Shown: piece by piece, positions 1 to 8,457 of the stretch | How the letters are laid out: each line of letters opens with the position of its first letter | How positions within the stretch are numbered: the stretch's first letter is position 1 | Program-made: the position numbers and the translations under genes | The notes under the pieces: model-generated | Seen by the model: the letters and a program-made list of their open reading frames with translations, nothing else | Databases searched by the model: none | Told to the model about the DNA's origin: nothing | DNA from: CAVSWN01 sp963770995 | GTDB lineage: Bacteria > Acidobacteriota > Vicinamibacteria > Vicinamibacterales > CAVVIG01 | Direction of reading: 5' to 3' | Assembly: GCA_963770995.1 (NCBI GenBank) | Contig: CAVYRS010000004.1 | Location: 186,001-250,000 of the forward strand | Length of the DNA: 64,000 nt

Positions 1-24
1 GCCGTCGCGCTCGCGCAGCGGTGA
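1..24 (+). CDS. Possible 3' end of an upstream coding sequence
   Basis: Read from the first base, the window opens with seven sense codons (A-V-A-L-A-Q-R) followed by TGA at 22-24. This could be the tail of a plus-strand gene that begins outside the window. With only seven codons it cannot be identified and may be chance. Confidence 0.25.
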   Translation, partial: AVALAQR

Positions 25-32
25 GTTGCCGC

Positions 33-111
33 CATGGAAAGATGGCGATGGCTGATGGCATATGGTAATGGGTCCTGGACCGTCTTCGTGCCATCGCCTT
101 TAGTGATCGCC
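33..111. repeat. Word-hairpin, ATGGC/GCCAT type
   Basis: Degenerate copies of ATGGCTGATGGC run from about 35 to 69, and reverse-complement words (GCCATCGCC, GATCGCCAT) run up to the presumed start codon of the next gene at 112. The same word builds the element at 4276-4361. Confidence 0.5.
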
Positions 112-2382
112 ATGACGTCGCGTCGTGTCATCCTCGCCGTCGCTTCTCGGAGCCGCGGTCGCCGTTTTGGCTCCGGCGGTCACCGCCGCGGACGGACCTG
201 CATTCGATCCCGCAGCAGAACGTTCTCCTCATCACGATCGACACGCTGCGCGCCGACGCCTTGGGAAGTTACGGCGGCGTCGCGGCGACGCCGGCGCTCG
301 ACCGGCTCGCCGGCGAGGGCGTCCGGTTCGACTTCGCGCACGCCCACGCGGTGGTGACGCTGACGTCGCACGCGAGCATCCTGACCGGCGAGCTCCCGTT
401 TCGTCACGGTCTTCGCGACAATTCCGGGTACCGGCTGCCGCCCGAGGCGCGCACCGCCGCAACGATCCTCAAGGGTGCCGGCTACGCAACCGCAGCGTTC
501 GTCGCGGCCTTTCCCCTGCACTCGCGCTTCGGCCTGACCAACGGTTTCGAGACCTACGACAATCGGTTCGGGGAGACGCGTGAGCCAACTGAATTCGTCA
601 TGCCGGAGCGGCCGGCCTCTGCTGTCGTCCCGCTTGCTCGCCAATGGATTGCGGGACGACGTGAGGCAGGAGGGGCGGGAAGGGCTGGAGAGGCGGGAAG
701 GGCGGGAGAGGCAGGAAGGACGGGAGAGGCAGGAGGGGGAGGAAACGGAGGAGACGGAGCGAGGCCGTGGTTTGCGTGGGTCCACGTGTTCGATCCGCAC
801 GCGCCGTATCGGCCGCCGGCCCCGTTCGATGCGCGCTATGCGCAGCAACCGTATGCCGGCGAAGTAGCGGCGACGGACGCCGCGCTGGCGCCGCTCCTTG
901 ACGATCTGCGCGCGCTGCAGCGGCCGACCCTCGTGGTCGTGACGGGCGATCACGGCGAAGCGCTCGGCGATCACGGCGAGCAATCGCACGGGCTGTTCGC
1001 GTACGAGTCGACGCTGAAAGTGCCGCTGATCGTCGCGGAGGTCGGCGGAGAGGTCCGGCTAAAGCCGGACCCCACGTCGTACTCTTTGTCAGCGATACGA
1101 CAGTACGTGGGGTCCGGCTTTAGCCGGACCTCCAGTGAAGTGTCCTCCGTGTCCGCTCGTCACATCGACATCCTGCCGACCATCCTCGAGGCAGTTGGTG
1201 CAACCGGTGCCGGCGGACTTGCCCGGGCGAAGTCTTCTCTCACGCCAGGAGCGAAGCGAGGGTGCCGCTCCCCGGCCGGTGTACTTCGAAGCGTTGTCGG
1301 CACAGCTGAATCGCGGGTGGGCTCCGCTCACCGGCGTGATCCTCGGCCGCGACAAGTTCATCGAGCTGCCGCTGGCCGAACGGTACGACCTGACGGCCGA
1401 TGCCGCCGAAGCGACGAATCTCCTCGGCCGCACGCCGGGAAGAGATCGCGAGCTCGGCGACGCCTTGCGCGCGTTTCAGAGCTCGGCGCCCGGCGAGCGG
1501 GTCGCCGAGGATCCGCAGACAGCGGCGCAACTGCGATCGCTCGGGTACATCTCCGGCAGCGCGCCGAGGAAGTCCGCGTATACAGCCGACGATGATCCCA
1601 AGAAGCTGGTTGCGATCGATCAGGCGGTGCACCGTGCCGTGGAGGCGTTCGGCGTCGGACGCGCGGCTGAAGCAATTCAGATCTACCGGCAGGTCGTCGA
1701 TCAGCGTCCCGACATGGCCATCGCGTACCGGCATCTCGCCTTCATCGAGTGGCAGGGAGGTCGTCCGGTCGAGGCGACGGCGACGCTGCGGCGTGCCGTC
1801 GAGCGCGGCGTCACCGACCCGCGCGTGATCGCGCAGCTCGGGGGATACCTGGCGGAGTCCGATCACGTGGCCGAAGGTATCCGCCTGCTCGAGCCGCTGA
1901 CGCGTGCGGCCAACGCAGAAACCGACACGCTGAACAGTCTCGGCATCGCCTACGCGCGGGCGGGCCGCCGGGACGCTGCGCGCCAGACGTTCGAACGCGT
2001 GCTGGCGATCAACCCGGACAGCAGCATCCCGCTCGAAAATCTCGGCGTGCTGGCGCTCGAGCGCGACGATCTACAGGCAGCGGCCGCGTATTTCGATCGC
2101 GCGATCCGCGTCGCGCCCGGCTCGTCGCGGGCGCACGCGGGTCGAGGCGCCGTTGCCATGAAGGCGGGGGACAAGGCGGCAGCATATGAATCCTGGACAC
2201 GCGCCGTCCAGATCGCGCCCACCAACTTCGAGGCGCTCTACAACCTCGGCGTCAACCTCGCGCGCGACGGACAGCGGGATCGCGCCCGCCCATACCTCGA
2301 GCAGTTCCTGCGAACGGCGCCCGACGCGTTCTACGCGGAGGATCGACGCGAAGTCGCGGCCCTCGTGCGCGGCGTTCGTTGA
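112..2382 (+). CDS. Secreted sulfatase-fold hydrolase fused to TPR repeats (frameshifted)
   Basis: This is an exported alkaline-phosphatase-superfamily enzyme with a C-terminal TPR region. An ATG at 112 opens a good signal peptide if one extra T near 144 and one extra base near 194 are discounted. The mature part then begins with the metal-binding run NVLLITIDTLRADALGSYG. The second metal site is VVTGDHGEALGDHGEQSHG (about 937-993). The usual Cys-x-Pro-Ser-Arg formylglycine motif is absent. Its place is taken by TLTSHASILTG (about 355-390), so a phosphatase or other transfer chemistry is as likely as sulfatase activity. One extra A near 1210 moves the frame again, after which VPADLPGRSLL and four to six TPR units (about 1600-2330) follow. 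Codons at 1049-1134 come from an inserted R2 element, and 660-750 is a Gly/Glu/Arg-rich low-complexity tract. All three breaks look like base insertions. Confidence 0.75.
1049..1134. repeat. R2 palindromic element inside the sulfatase-like gene
   Basis: Two near-perfect inverted arms, each itself a palindrome around GTCCGGCTAAAGCCGGAC, flank a loop of about 27 nt. The outer parts of the arms read GGTCCGGCT and AGCCGGACC, and CCCACGT pairs with ACGTGGG. The insertion keeps the host frame open and adds a peptide of about 29 residues containing VRLKPDPT and VGSGFSRT. Related copies occur at 22162, 26912 and 44766. Confidence 0.85.
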
Positions 2383-2390
2383 GGACTCTC

Positions 2391-2515
2391 GCTCGTGGTG
2401 GGCCCTTCGACTCACCGCTCATCCTGAGCCTGTCGAAGGATGAGCGCTTCGCTCAGGATGTACTTGTCGAACCACGAGCTCGTCCTTCGACAAGCTCAGG
2501 ACGAGCGTGAGCGTT
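2391..2515. repeat. R1 element cluster (CTTCGACAAGCTCAGG type)
   Basis: Several copies of CCTTCGACAAGCTCAGGAC and its complement GTCCTGAGC..GTCGAAGGA sit back to back, and CTCGTGGT and ACCACGAG form outer arms. It could act as a bidirectional terminator between two convergent genes. It also supplies the last codons and the stop of the minus-strand gene at 2496-3023. Other copies lie at 8561, 10579, 29697, 42843, 50787 and 61655. Confidence 0.8.
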
Positions 2516-3023
2516 CATTGCGAAGCTCGCGGAACCGCTCGCGGTCGATGGCACGTTGTTTGTACGCCGTCCGCTTCGCGAAGACCAGCCGCACCCCGAA
2601 CAGCGCATGCGCGCCGCCGATGAACACCAATTCCTGCGGCGTCGGCTGCGCGACGAGGACCGGAACGAAGTTGAACAACGCGGCCATCGCGAACACGACG
2701 ACGAATAGCGCGTCGATCGCGGCGGCGCCTGCGGGGCGGCCGAACGCCCCGGCCGCCGACTCCCACGAATCGTCGAAAAAGACATCGAGGTACCGGCCGA
2801 TACGTTCCACGCCGACGTGTAGCGCATACACCGCTTCGAACGTCGCCGCGAGCACGAGGAGGGGCGCAAAGATCGCAATCGGCTGTGAGGTGAGTACCGT
2901 GATGACGAGCGTCAGGGAGGCCCAGACTGACACACCGACGACGAAAACCCATACCCGCGCGGTGCCACGCTCGCGAATCGTGGCGCGTAGTGCACGGTAT
3001 TCCTCTTGCTCAGATGCACTCAT
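2496..3023 (-). CDS. Small multi-pass membrane protein, function unknown
   Basis: A 175-residue protein of unrecognised family. An N-terminal polar helix (SASEQEEYRALRATIRERG) precedes about four hydrophobic segments: roughly residues 24-45, 48-68, 100-122 and 127-145. A basic tail follows. The final residues RSRSS and the stop codon are encoded by the R1 repeat, so the native C-terminus has probably been altered or overprinted. It is convergent with the sulfatase-like gene and divergent from the carboxypeptidase. A membrane location is a prediction from hydrophobicity only. Confidence 0.6.
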   Translation of the reverse strand: MSASEQEEYRALRATIRERGTARVWVFVVGVSVWASLTLVITVLTSQPIAIFAPLLVLAATFEAVYALHVGVERIGRYLDVFFDDSWESAAGAFGRPAGAAAIDALFVVVFAMAALFNFVPVLVAQPTPQELVFIGGAHALFGVRLVFAKRTAYKQRAIDRERFRELRNERSRSS

Positions 3024-3092
3024 GCCGATAGGACCGTTGTGGAGATCAAGCGGCAGCTCGCATTTTCCGGCTCATCAGCAACGATAATCCCC

Positions 3093-3120
3093 TTGCAGTC
3101 TATGAATTATCTGCTAGAAT
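3093..3120 (+). promoter_or_regulatory. Candidate sigma-70-like promoter for the carboxypeptidase gene
   Basis: TTGCAG (3093-3098) and TAGAAT (3115-3120) are separated by 16 nt in a locally AT-rich stretch, about 50 nt before the GTG start at 3170. The match is by eye only. Confidence 0.4.
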
Positions 3121-3169
3121 CGCATTCGCCGACACGACTCGGAATCACATTCAAACCGGGGTTTTCCGC

Positions 3170-4264
3170 GTGAACAGACAGCTGTCGCTTTGTGCCCTTG
3201 CGCTCGCCGGCCTCATCAGTTTTGGGGCGACCCCGACTGATGCGGCAGCGGCCGCGACCAGGACTCGCGCCAAAACGGCGAAGACGTCGCCGCGGGTGAC
3301 AGCGAAAACGACACCGGCAGTCAGAAAGTCGACACGCGCCAAGCGCACCACCGTCTATTCGGCCACGCGGTCCCGGTCGCGCAGGCTGACCCTGGCGCGG
3401 GCCCGGGCCGCCGCGATGGCCCGCGAGGTTGCCGACACGGCACTGCCGCGCTTCAAGGTCGACTCGAGCGGCGATCTGGTCCCCGACCTTCACGCCGCCG
3501 CCGCCATCGTCTACAACCCTACGACGAACGAAGTGCTCTGGGAAGAGAACTCGCAGGATCCACGCTCGATTGCCAGCATCACGAAGGTGATGACGGCAAC
3601 CGTGTTTCTCGAAAGCAATCCCGACCTGAGCCAGGTCGTCACCGTGACGCGCGCTGATGCCACCCGGGCGTCCACGACCTTCCTGCGCACCAACGACAAA
3701 GTCACAGTCGACGACCTGCTGCACCTGCTGCTCATCGCGTCCGACAACGCCGCCGCCCGCGCGCTCGCGCGCGTGTCGCCGTACGGGTCGGAAGGATTCA
3801 TCGCGCGGATGAACGAAAAGGCCGCCGAACTGGGCCTGCAGACCGCGCACTATACGGATCCGTCGGGGTTGCTGTCGGACAACATGGCGTCCGCATACGA
3901 CATGGCGCGCCTGATCACGCTGGCCTCGCAGGACGAACGCATCTCCGAAATCATGCGGATGTCCGAGTACACGGTCTACATCAACGGAAAGCGTCCGGTC
4001 ACCTTCCACACCACCAACCACTTGCTCCGGAAGGCGGAAGTCGAAGTCCGAGCCGGGAAGACCGGGTTCATCTCGAAGGCCGGCTACTGCCTGGCCACCG
4101 TGCTGCGGTTGCCGCAGAGCTCTCAGGACGTCGCGGTCGTCGTATTCGGGGCCCGTTCGAATGCCGGGCGGTTCCTGGAATCGCAGAACCTGTTCAATTG
4201 GGTGTCGCAGAAGGCCTCAACCCTTTTCGCGGCCAAGCCCCCGACCCAGGAAGAACAGAACTAG
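3170..4264 (+). CDS. D-alanyl-D-alanine carboxypeptidase, peptidase S11 family
   Basis: A periplasmic penicillin-binding protein that trims the terminal D-Ala from peptidoglycan stem peptides, or acts as a related endopeptidase. All three S11 active-site motifs are visible: S-I-T-K at residues 136-139 (nucleophile Ser136), S-D-N at 191-193 and K-T-G at 297-299. The protein starts at a GTG with a signal peptide (hydrophobic residues about 5-20, Ala-rich cleavage region near 25). A very basic Arg/Lys/Thr-rich linker of about 70 residues follows before the catalytic domain, perhaps holding the enzyme near the wall or outer membrane. It lacks the C-terminal beta-domain and amphipathic anchor typical of PBP5/6. 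Confidence in the family is high. The exact substrate is unknown. Confidence 0.92.
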   Translation: MNRQLSLCALALAGLISFGATPTDAAAAATRTRAKTAKTSPRVTAKTTPAVRKSTRAKRTTVYSATRSRSRRLTLARARAAAMAREVADTALPRFKVDSSGDLVPDLHAAAAIVYNPTTNEVLWEENSQDPRSIASITKVMTATVFLESNPDLSQVVTVTRADATRASTTFLRTNDKVTVDDLLHLLLIASDNAAARALARVSPYGSEGFIARMNEKAAELGLQTAHYTDPSGLLSDNMASAYDMARLITLASQDERISEIMRMSEYTVYINGKRPVTFHTTNHLLRKAEVEVRAGKTGFISKAGYCLATVLRLPQSSQDVAVVVFGARSNAGRFLESQNLFNWVSQKASTLFAAKPPTQEEQN

Positions 4265-4275
4265 CTTCGCTCGAC

Positions 4276-4361
4276 ATGGCTAATGGCTGATGGCTAATGG
4301 CTAACCACTGGGGCTAACCCCAATGTTTAACTATCAGCCATAGCATAAGCCATAAGCCATT
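4276..4361. repeat. Word-hairpin, ATGGCTAATGGCT type
   Basis: ATGGCTAATGGCTGATGGCT runs into a small GGGGCTAACCCC palindrome, then complementary words (ATCAGCCAT, AAGCCATAAGCCAT). It fills the gap between convergent genes ending at 4264 and 4364. The word is the same as at 33-111. Confidence 0.75.
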
Positions 4362-4363
4362 CC

Positions 4364-5242
4364 TCACCCACTGTACCCCCGTTGCATCGCCGCTGCGTCG
4401 AGCGGGAGCGTGGCGATGGTGTCGACAGCGATGAGCACCGGCCGAGGCGCGTGACGCGCGTCGTACGCCTTCAGATATCGCTTGCACACGTCGCACGCGT
4501 AGACGCGGTACAGGCCGTCTCGAGTGGCAAACGACGTGATGAGCGTGCGGTCGTCGTTCGTGCAGAACGGACACGTCAGCGATGCGAAGGGCCACTGCGC
4601 GACGCAGCGGCCGCAGACGAGACGCCGCTCCGCGCTCGGCATGACGACGGCGAAGTCCGTTTCCCAGCCGCAGAACGGGCAATGCCCGTGGGTCCACGTG
4701 GACAGATCGACGCGCTGCGCGAGGGCCTCGGCGCAGCGCGCCAGGAAGGGCCGGATGGCCAGCAGGAGCACGTGCTCGACGCTCGGCGGTGCATCGCCGG
4801 TCGCGCCCTGCCGCGCCGCGGGATCGGGCGTCGCTTCAACCCCTGACGTCGCGTCGTACCACCGCGCCACGAGCGGCTCGAGCGCGTTGCCTTCGCGTCC
4901 CAGCGCCACGATGACCTGGTGATCGGCGCGTTCGAGCGCCTCGAAGCGCTCCAGGACGTCCGCAGTCTGGCGAAACGTGAGGCGGAAGTCGGTCCAGTCG
5001 AGCGGGATCTCGCGGAAGCGGACGAGCGGGCGTCCAGCCGTCTGCTGCGCGCGCAGCCACTCGGGATCCACTTGAATCCACGGCAACGGCACGCGCGCCT
5101 GGACGCGGCGCTGGAGCTGGACGAGGGCGATCTGCATGTCCACGGCGGACGCCAGATCCGGTTGTGCGGCTTTGAGCTGCCGGAGTTCGACGATGTCGCG
5201 AGGCTCGGCACGCGGGGCGCGGACGGGTCGGTGGTCGGTCAC
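4364..5242 (-). CDS. FdhE-like formate dehydrogenase accessory protein
   Basis: A cytoplasmic zinc-ribbon protein of the FdhE family. In other bacteria FdhE proteins help assemble or mature formate dehydrogenase. The C-terminal half carries the family signature of four Cys pairs in order: CPFCGWETD, LVCGRCVAQW, LTCPFCTNDD and YACDVCKRYLKAYD. The N-terminal half is helical with no clear motif. At 292 residues it is normal length for the family, with a GTG start. No formate dehydrogenase gene is in the window, so the partner must be elsewhere or the protein serves another redox enzyme. The start lies only 35 bases from the glgA reading frame on the opposite strand. Confidence 0.8.
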   Translation of the reverse strand: MTDHRPVRAPRAEPRDIVELRQLKAAQPDLASAVDMQIALVQLQRRVQARVPLPWIQVDPEWLRAQQTAGRPLVRFREIPLDWTDFRLTFRQTADVLERFEALERADHQVIVALGREGNALEPLVARWYDATSGVEATPDPAARQGATGDAPPSVEHVLLLAIRPFLARCAEALAQRVDLSTWTHGHCPFCGWETDFAVVMPSAERRLVCGRCVAQWPFASLTCPFCTNDDRTLITSFATRDGLYRVYACDVCKRYLKAYDARHAPRPVLIAVDTIATLPLDAAAMQRGYSG

Positions 5243-5277
5243 CTCTGCAATCTTAGGGCAGGTTAGGATCGTCCCTG

Positions 5278-6861
5278 GTGCCTAGTTCTTCGTCCTCGGT
5301 CCATCCTCCGTCCCGCGTCCCCGGTCCGCACCCAGGACCCAGGACCAAGGACGGACCCAGGACCAAGGACGGACCCAGGACCAAGAACCAAGGACCAAGG
5401 ACCAGGCTCTCCATCCTCCAAATCGCGTCAGAAGCGACTCCGTTCGCGAAAACGGGCGGGCTTGCCGATGTGTTGGGAGCGCTGCCGCCGGCGCTGGCAC
5501 GGCTTGGCTGTGACGTCACGGTGGCGGTGCCGAAGTATCGCGGGATCTCGGTTGGGCGTGAGGCCGAGCGATTCTCGCTGACGCTCGGCGGCTATACGAC
5601 CGAGGTCGGCTTCATCGAGGCGCCGCTCGCCGACGGCGCGCGGGCGCTGCTCGTCGACTGTCCCGATCTCTACGATCGAGATGGCATCTACGGCGTCGGC
5701 TCCACCGATTTCCCCGACAACGCGCGCCGGTTCGCGCTGCTCGTGCGCGCCGCGCTCGAGTGGGCCGCGCGCCGCGGCGCACGTCCCTCCGTGGTGCACG
5801 CGCACGACTGGCAGGCAGGTCTCGCGCCCGTCTATCTCAAGACGATGTACGCCGATCATCCCGTGCTTGGCGGCACGCCCAGCGTCTTTACCATTCACAA
5901 TCTCGCGTATCAGGGACTGTTCGATCCCGGCTGGTTGCCGCGACTCGATCTGGGCTGGGAGCTCCTGGCGATCGACCAGATGGAATTCTGGCATCGCATC
6001 AGTTTTCTGAAGGGCGGGATTACTCACGCCGACGCGATCACGACCGTCAGCCCGCGCTACGCCGACGAGATCCAGACCCCGCAATGGGGATTCGGGTTCG
6101 ACGGCATCGTGCGCGCGCGTTCCGCCGATCTCGTCGGCATCCTGAACGGCATCGACACCACCGATTGGAATCCCGCGACCGATCGTCACCTGCCCGCGCC
6201 GTACACGAGCGACGACTTCGCCGGCAAGGCCGCGGCGAAGGCGGAACTGCTGCGGCGCTACGGTCTGCCGTTGGAAGGCGGCGCGCTGAAGCGCCCGCTC
6301 GTCGGGATGGTGTCGCGGATGGTCGACCAGAAAGGCTTCGACCTCATCGCCGCGTCGGCCGGCGCGTTGACGCAACTCGACGCGACGTTCGTGGTGCTGG
6401 GAACCGGCGAGTCGCGCTATCAGGAACTCTGGACGCGGCTCGCCACCGAACACCGCGATCGCATCGGCGCGCGCATCGGCTTCGACGAGGGCCTGGCGCA
6501 CCTCATCGAGGCGGGCGCGGACATCTTTCTGATGCCATCTCGGTTCGAACCGTGCGGTCTGAATCAGATGTACAGTCTGCGTTACGGCACGGTCCCGGTG
6601 GTTCGGGCCGTCGGCGGCCTCGCGGACACCGTGGCGGACTACAAACCGGGCCGGCAGACGTCGACGGGATTCGTGTTCGTCGAGTACACGCCGGCCGCGC
6701 TGCTGGATGCGCTCGGTCGCGCGTTGCGCCTCTACGCGGAGCCGTTGAAGTGGCGAGCCCTGCAGCGCGCCGGGATGCGGAAGGATTATTCCTGGGACCG
6801 TTCCGCGGCGGAGTACGTCAAAATATACAGACGGGTTGTGCGGCCACGAGCCGGGAACTAG
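5278..6861 (+). CDS. glgA: Glycogen synthase (ADP-glucose type), GT5
   Basis: GlgA transfers glucose from ADP-glucose to the non-reducing end of an alpha-1,4-glucan in the cytoplasm. The GT5 nucleotide-binding loop KTGGLADV starts at residue 58 of this frame. The C-terminal GT-B domain is complete, with MVSRMVDQKGFD, IFLMPSRFEPCGLNQMY and RYGTVPVVRAVGGL. The natural family N-terminus (normally M-x-I-L-x-x-A-S-E) corresponds to about residue 44 here, where no start codon is available. The only in-frame start seen is GTG at 5278, so residues 1-43 are encoded by a tandem-repeat hairpin. Either the repeat has replaced the native start or initiation is non-canonical. No other glycogen genes are in the window. 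trxA follows after 17 nt. Confidence 0.9.
   Translation: MPSSSSSVHPPSRVPGPHPGPRTKDGPRTKDGPRTKNQGPRTRLSILQIASEATPFAKTGGLADVLGALPPALARLGCDVTVAVPKYRGISVGREAERFSLTLGGYTTEVGFIEAPLADGARALLVDCPDLYDRDGIYGVGSTDFPDNARRFALLVRAALEWAARRGARPSVVHAHDWQAGLAPVYLKTMYADHPVLGGTPSVFTIHNLAYQGLFDPGWLPRLDLGWELLAIDQMEFWHRISFLKGGITHADAITTVSPRYADEIQTPQWGFGFDGIVRARSADLVGILNGIDTTDWNPATDRHLPAPYTSDDFAGKAAAKAELLRRYGLPLEGGALKRPLVGMVSRMVDQKGFDLIAASAGALTQLDATFVVLGTGESRYQELWTRLATEHRDRIGARIGFDEGLAHLIEAGADIFLMPSRFEPCGLNQMYSLRYGTVPVVRAVGGLADTVADYKPGRQTSTGFVFVEYTPAALLDALGRALRLYAEPLKWRALQRAGMRKDYSWDRSAAEYVKIYRRVVRPRAGN
5281..5402. repeat. Word-hairpin, GGACCAAGGACC type, overlapping the glgA 5' end
   Basis: The left arm has TCCTCGGTCC/CGTCC-like words and the right arm has ACCCAGGACCAAGGACGG repeated three times with variations. 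The arms are roughly complementary. The element is translated as the first 40 or so residues of the glgA frame (GPRTKD repeated). Confidence 0.8.
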
Positions 6862-6878
6862 GCCTCCACGGAGACGCG

Positions 6879-7208
6879 ATGACAAACGAGAGCGTGCAGA
6901 CGTTTACGGACGGGAATTTCGACGACAGCGTGCTGAAGTCCTCCGGGCCGGTGCTGGTGGATTTCTGGGCCGAATGGTGCGGGCCGTGCAAACGCCTGGC
7001 GCCGACGGTCGACGCCATCGCCACCGATTACGCCGGCAAGATCACGGTCGGCAAGCTGAACGTCGATGAGAACCCGAACGTCTCGTTCAAGTTCCAGATT
7101 CGCGGCATCCCGACGCTGCTCCTGTTCAAGGGCGGCGAGGTCGTCGAGTCGGTCGTCGGTCTCGCCGGCAAGGACGAGCTCAAGAAAGTCATCGACAAGC
7201 ACATCTGA
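6879..7208 (+). CDS. trxA: Thioredoxin
   Basis: A 109-residue thioredoxin that reduces protein disulfides in the cytoplasm. The active site W-C-G-P-C has Cys34 and Cys37, and the cis-proline segment RGIPTLLLFKGGE and the glycine-rich end VVGLAGKDEL are in place. The ATG at 6879 matches the family length. It lies 17 nt after glgA and is followed, after a hairpin repeat, by its reductase gene trxB, so the two form a functional pair that may be co-transcribed. Confidence 0.96.
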   Translation: MTNESVQTFTDGNFDDSVLKSSGPVLVDFWAEWCGPCKRLAPTVDAIATDYAGKITVGKLNVDENPNVSFKFQIRGIPTLLLFKGGEVVESVVGLAGKDELKKVIDKHI

Positions 7209-7218
7209 GGCGCGAAAT

Positions 7219-7331
7219 CGGGTAATTGGGTAATCTGGTAATCGGGTAATTTATTGCGGAATTGACGGTCAATCTCTCAATTCAATTACCCGATTACCCG
7301 ATTACCCGATTACTCGATCACCTGATTACCC
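7219..7331. repeat. Word-hairpin, GGTAATCG type, abutting trxB start
   Basis: The left arm has GGTAATTGGGTAATCTGGTAATCGGGTAATT. The right arm has ATTACCCG repeated five times with single changes (GATTACTCGATCACC near the end). The right arm stops 2-3 bases before the trxB ATG, leaving no room for a Shine-Dalgarno sequence. The same word builds 43493-43575 before coaBC. Confidence 0.9.
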
Positions 7332-7332
7332 A

Positions 7333-8280
7333 ATGCCAGCGCTGAGAAACGTCGTCATCATCGGCTCAGGCCCTGCCGGTCTGACCGCCGCGTTGTACAC
7401 CGCGCGCGCCAATCTGCAGCCGCTCGTGATCGAAGGCGTCGAAGCCGGCGGGCAGTTGATGCTCACGACGCTCGTCGAGAACTATCCGGGCTATCGCGAC
7501 GGCATCATGGGCCCCGATCTGATGGCCGAGATGCGCACGCAGAGCGAGAAGTTCGGCGCCGAGATCATCCAGGGCAACGTCACGCGCGTGGATCTGGACG
7601 AAAAGCCGTTCACGGTCTCGACGTCTGAGGCTGAATACAAGACGACCACGATCATCATCGCGACCGGCGCGTCGGCGCGGCTGCTGGGCCTGCCGTCCGA
7701 GCGCGCGCTGATGGGGCATGGCGTGTCCACCTGCGCGACCTGCGACGGCTACTTCTTCCGCGGCCAGGAGATCGCGGTGGTCGGCGGCGGCGACTCGGCG
7801 ATGGAAGAAGCGATGTTCCTGACCCGCTTCGCGACCAAGGTGACGGTGGTGCATCGACGCGGCACGCTGCGCGCCTCGCGCATCATGCAGGACAAGGCGC
7901 GAGGGAACCCGAAGATTGCGTGGATCCTCGACAGCGAGGTCGAGGAGATCAAGGACACGGACCACGGCGCGGTCACCTCGATGGTGGTGCGGAACAACGT
8001 CACCGGCGAGCGCGCCGACGTGCCCGTGGCCGGCGTGTTCGTGGCGATCGGCCACACGCCGAACACGTCGCTCTTTCGCGGGAAGCTCGAGATGGACGCC
8101 AACGGCTACATCATCACGCGCGACGGCGCGAAGACGAGCGTGCGCGGCGTGTTCGCGTGCGGCGACGTACAGGACCACGTCTACCGCCAGGCCGTCACGG
8201 CCGCGGGCACCGGGTGCATGGCGGCGCTCGACGCCGAGCACTACATCGATCGCATTCCAGAACATCTCATGACGGTCTGA
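7333..8280 (+). CDS. trxB: Thioredoxin reductase (NADPH)
   Basis: A flavoenzyme that reduces thioredoxin with NADPH. The FAD loop G-S-G-P-A-G starts at residue 11, the redox-active Cys134-Ala-Thr-Cys137 pair is followed by DGYF, the NADPH loop GGGDSAMEEA starts at 151, and the second FAD motif VFACGDVQD is near the end. At 315 residues it is a normal low-molecular-weight TrxR. It probably serves TrxA encoded just upstream. The start codon directly follows the right arm of a tandem-repeat hairpin, so translation is either coupled to trxA or begins without a ribosome binding site. Confidence 0.96.
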   Translation: MPALRNVVIIGSGPAGLTAALYTARANLQPLVIEGVEAGGQLMLTTLVENYPGYRDGIMGPDLMAEMRTQSEKFGAEIIQGNVTRVDLDEKPFTVSTSEAEYKTTTIIIATGASARLLGLPSERALMGHGVSTCATCDGYFFRGQEIAVVGGGDSAMEEAMFLTRFATKVTVVHRRGTLRASRIMQDKARGNPKIAWILDSEVEEIKDTDHGAVTSMVVRNNVTGERADVPVAGVFVAIGHTPNTSLFRGKLEMDANGYIITRDGAKTSVRGVFACGDVQDHVYRQAVTAAGTGCMAALDAEHYIDRIPEHLMTV

Positions 8281-8287
8281 ACCTCGA

Positions 8288-8455
8288 GGGGGTTCGTTCG
8301 ACGTTCGTGGTTCGACGTTCGCGGTTCGCAGAACGACGAACGAGCGGTGGGCCGCGACGAACGACGAACGATGGATCGTCAGCCGAACGACGAACGACGA
8401 ACGATCAGCGAAGGCCCCGAACGAACAGTGAAGTCCGCGAACAACGAACGGCTGC
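8288..8455. repeat. Word-hairpin, GAACGACGAAC type
   Basis: The left part has GTTCGACGTTCGTGGTTCG words. The right part has AACGACGAACGA repeated, including ACGACGAACGACGAACGA, down to GAACAACGAACGG. It occupies the whole gap between the convergent trxB and mnmA genes. Confidence 0.8.
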
Positions 8456-8457
8456 GT

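Noticed and set aside
180..989. Long minus-strand open frame opposite the sulfatase-like gene
   Set aside because: Arg/Pro-rich product typical of the antisense frame of high-GC DNA. The plus strand carries clear motifs.
7219..7331. Possible CRISPR-like array (regularly repeated GGTAATCG words)
   Set aside because: Words are only 7-9 nt, adjacent without unique spacers, and repeat in opposite orientation on two arms. No cas gene is present.
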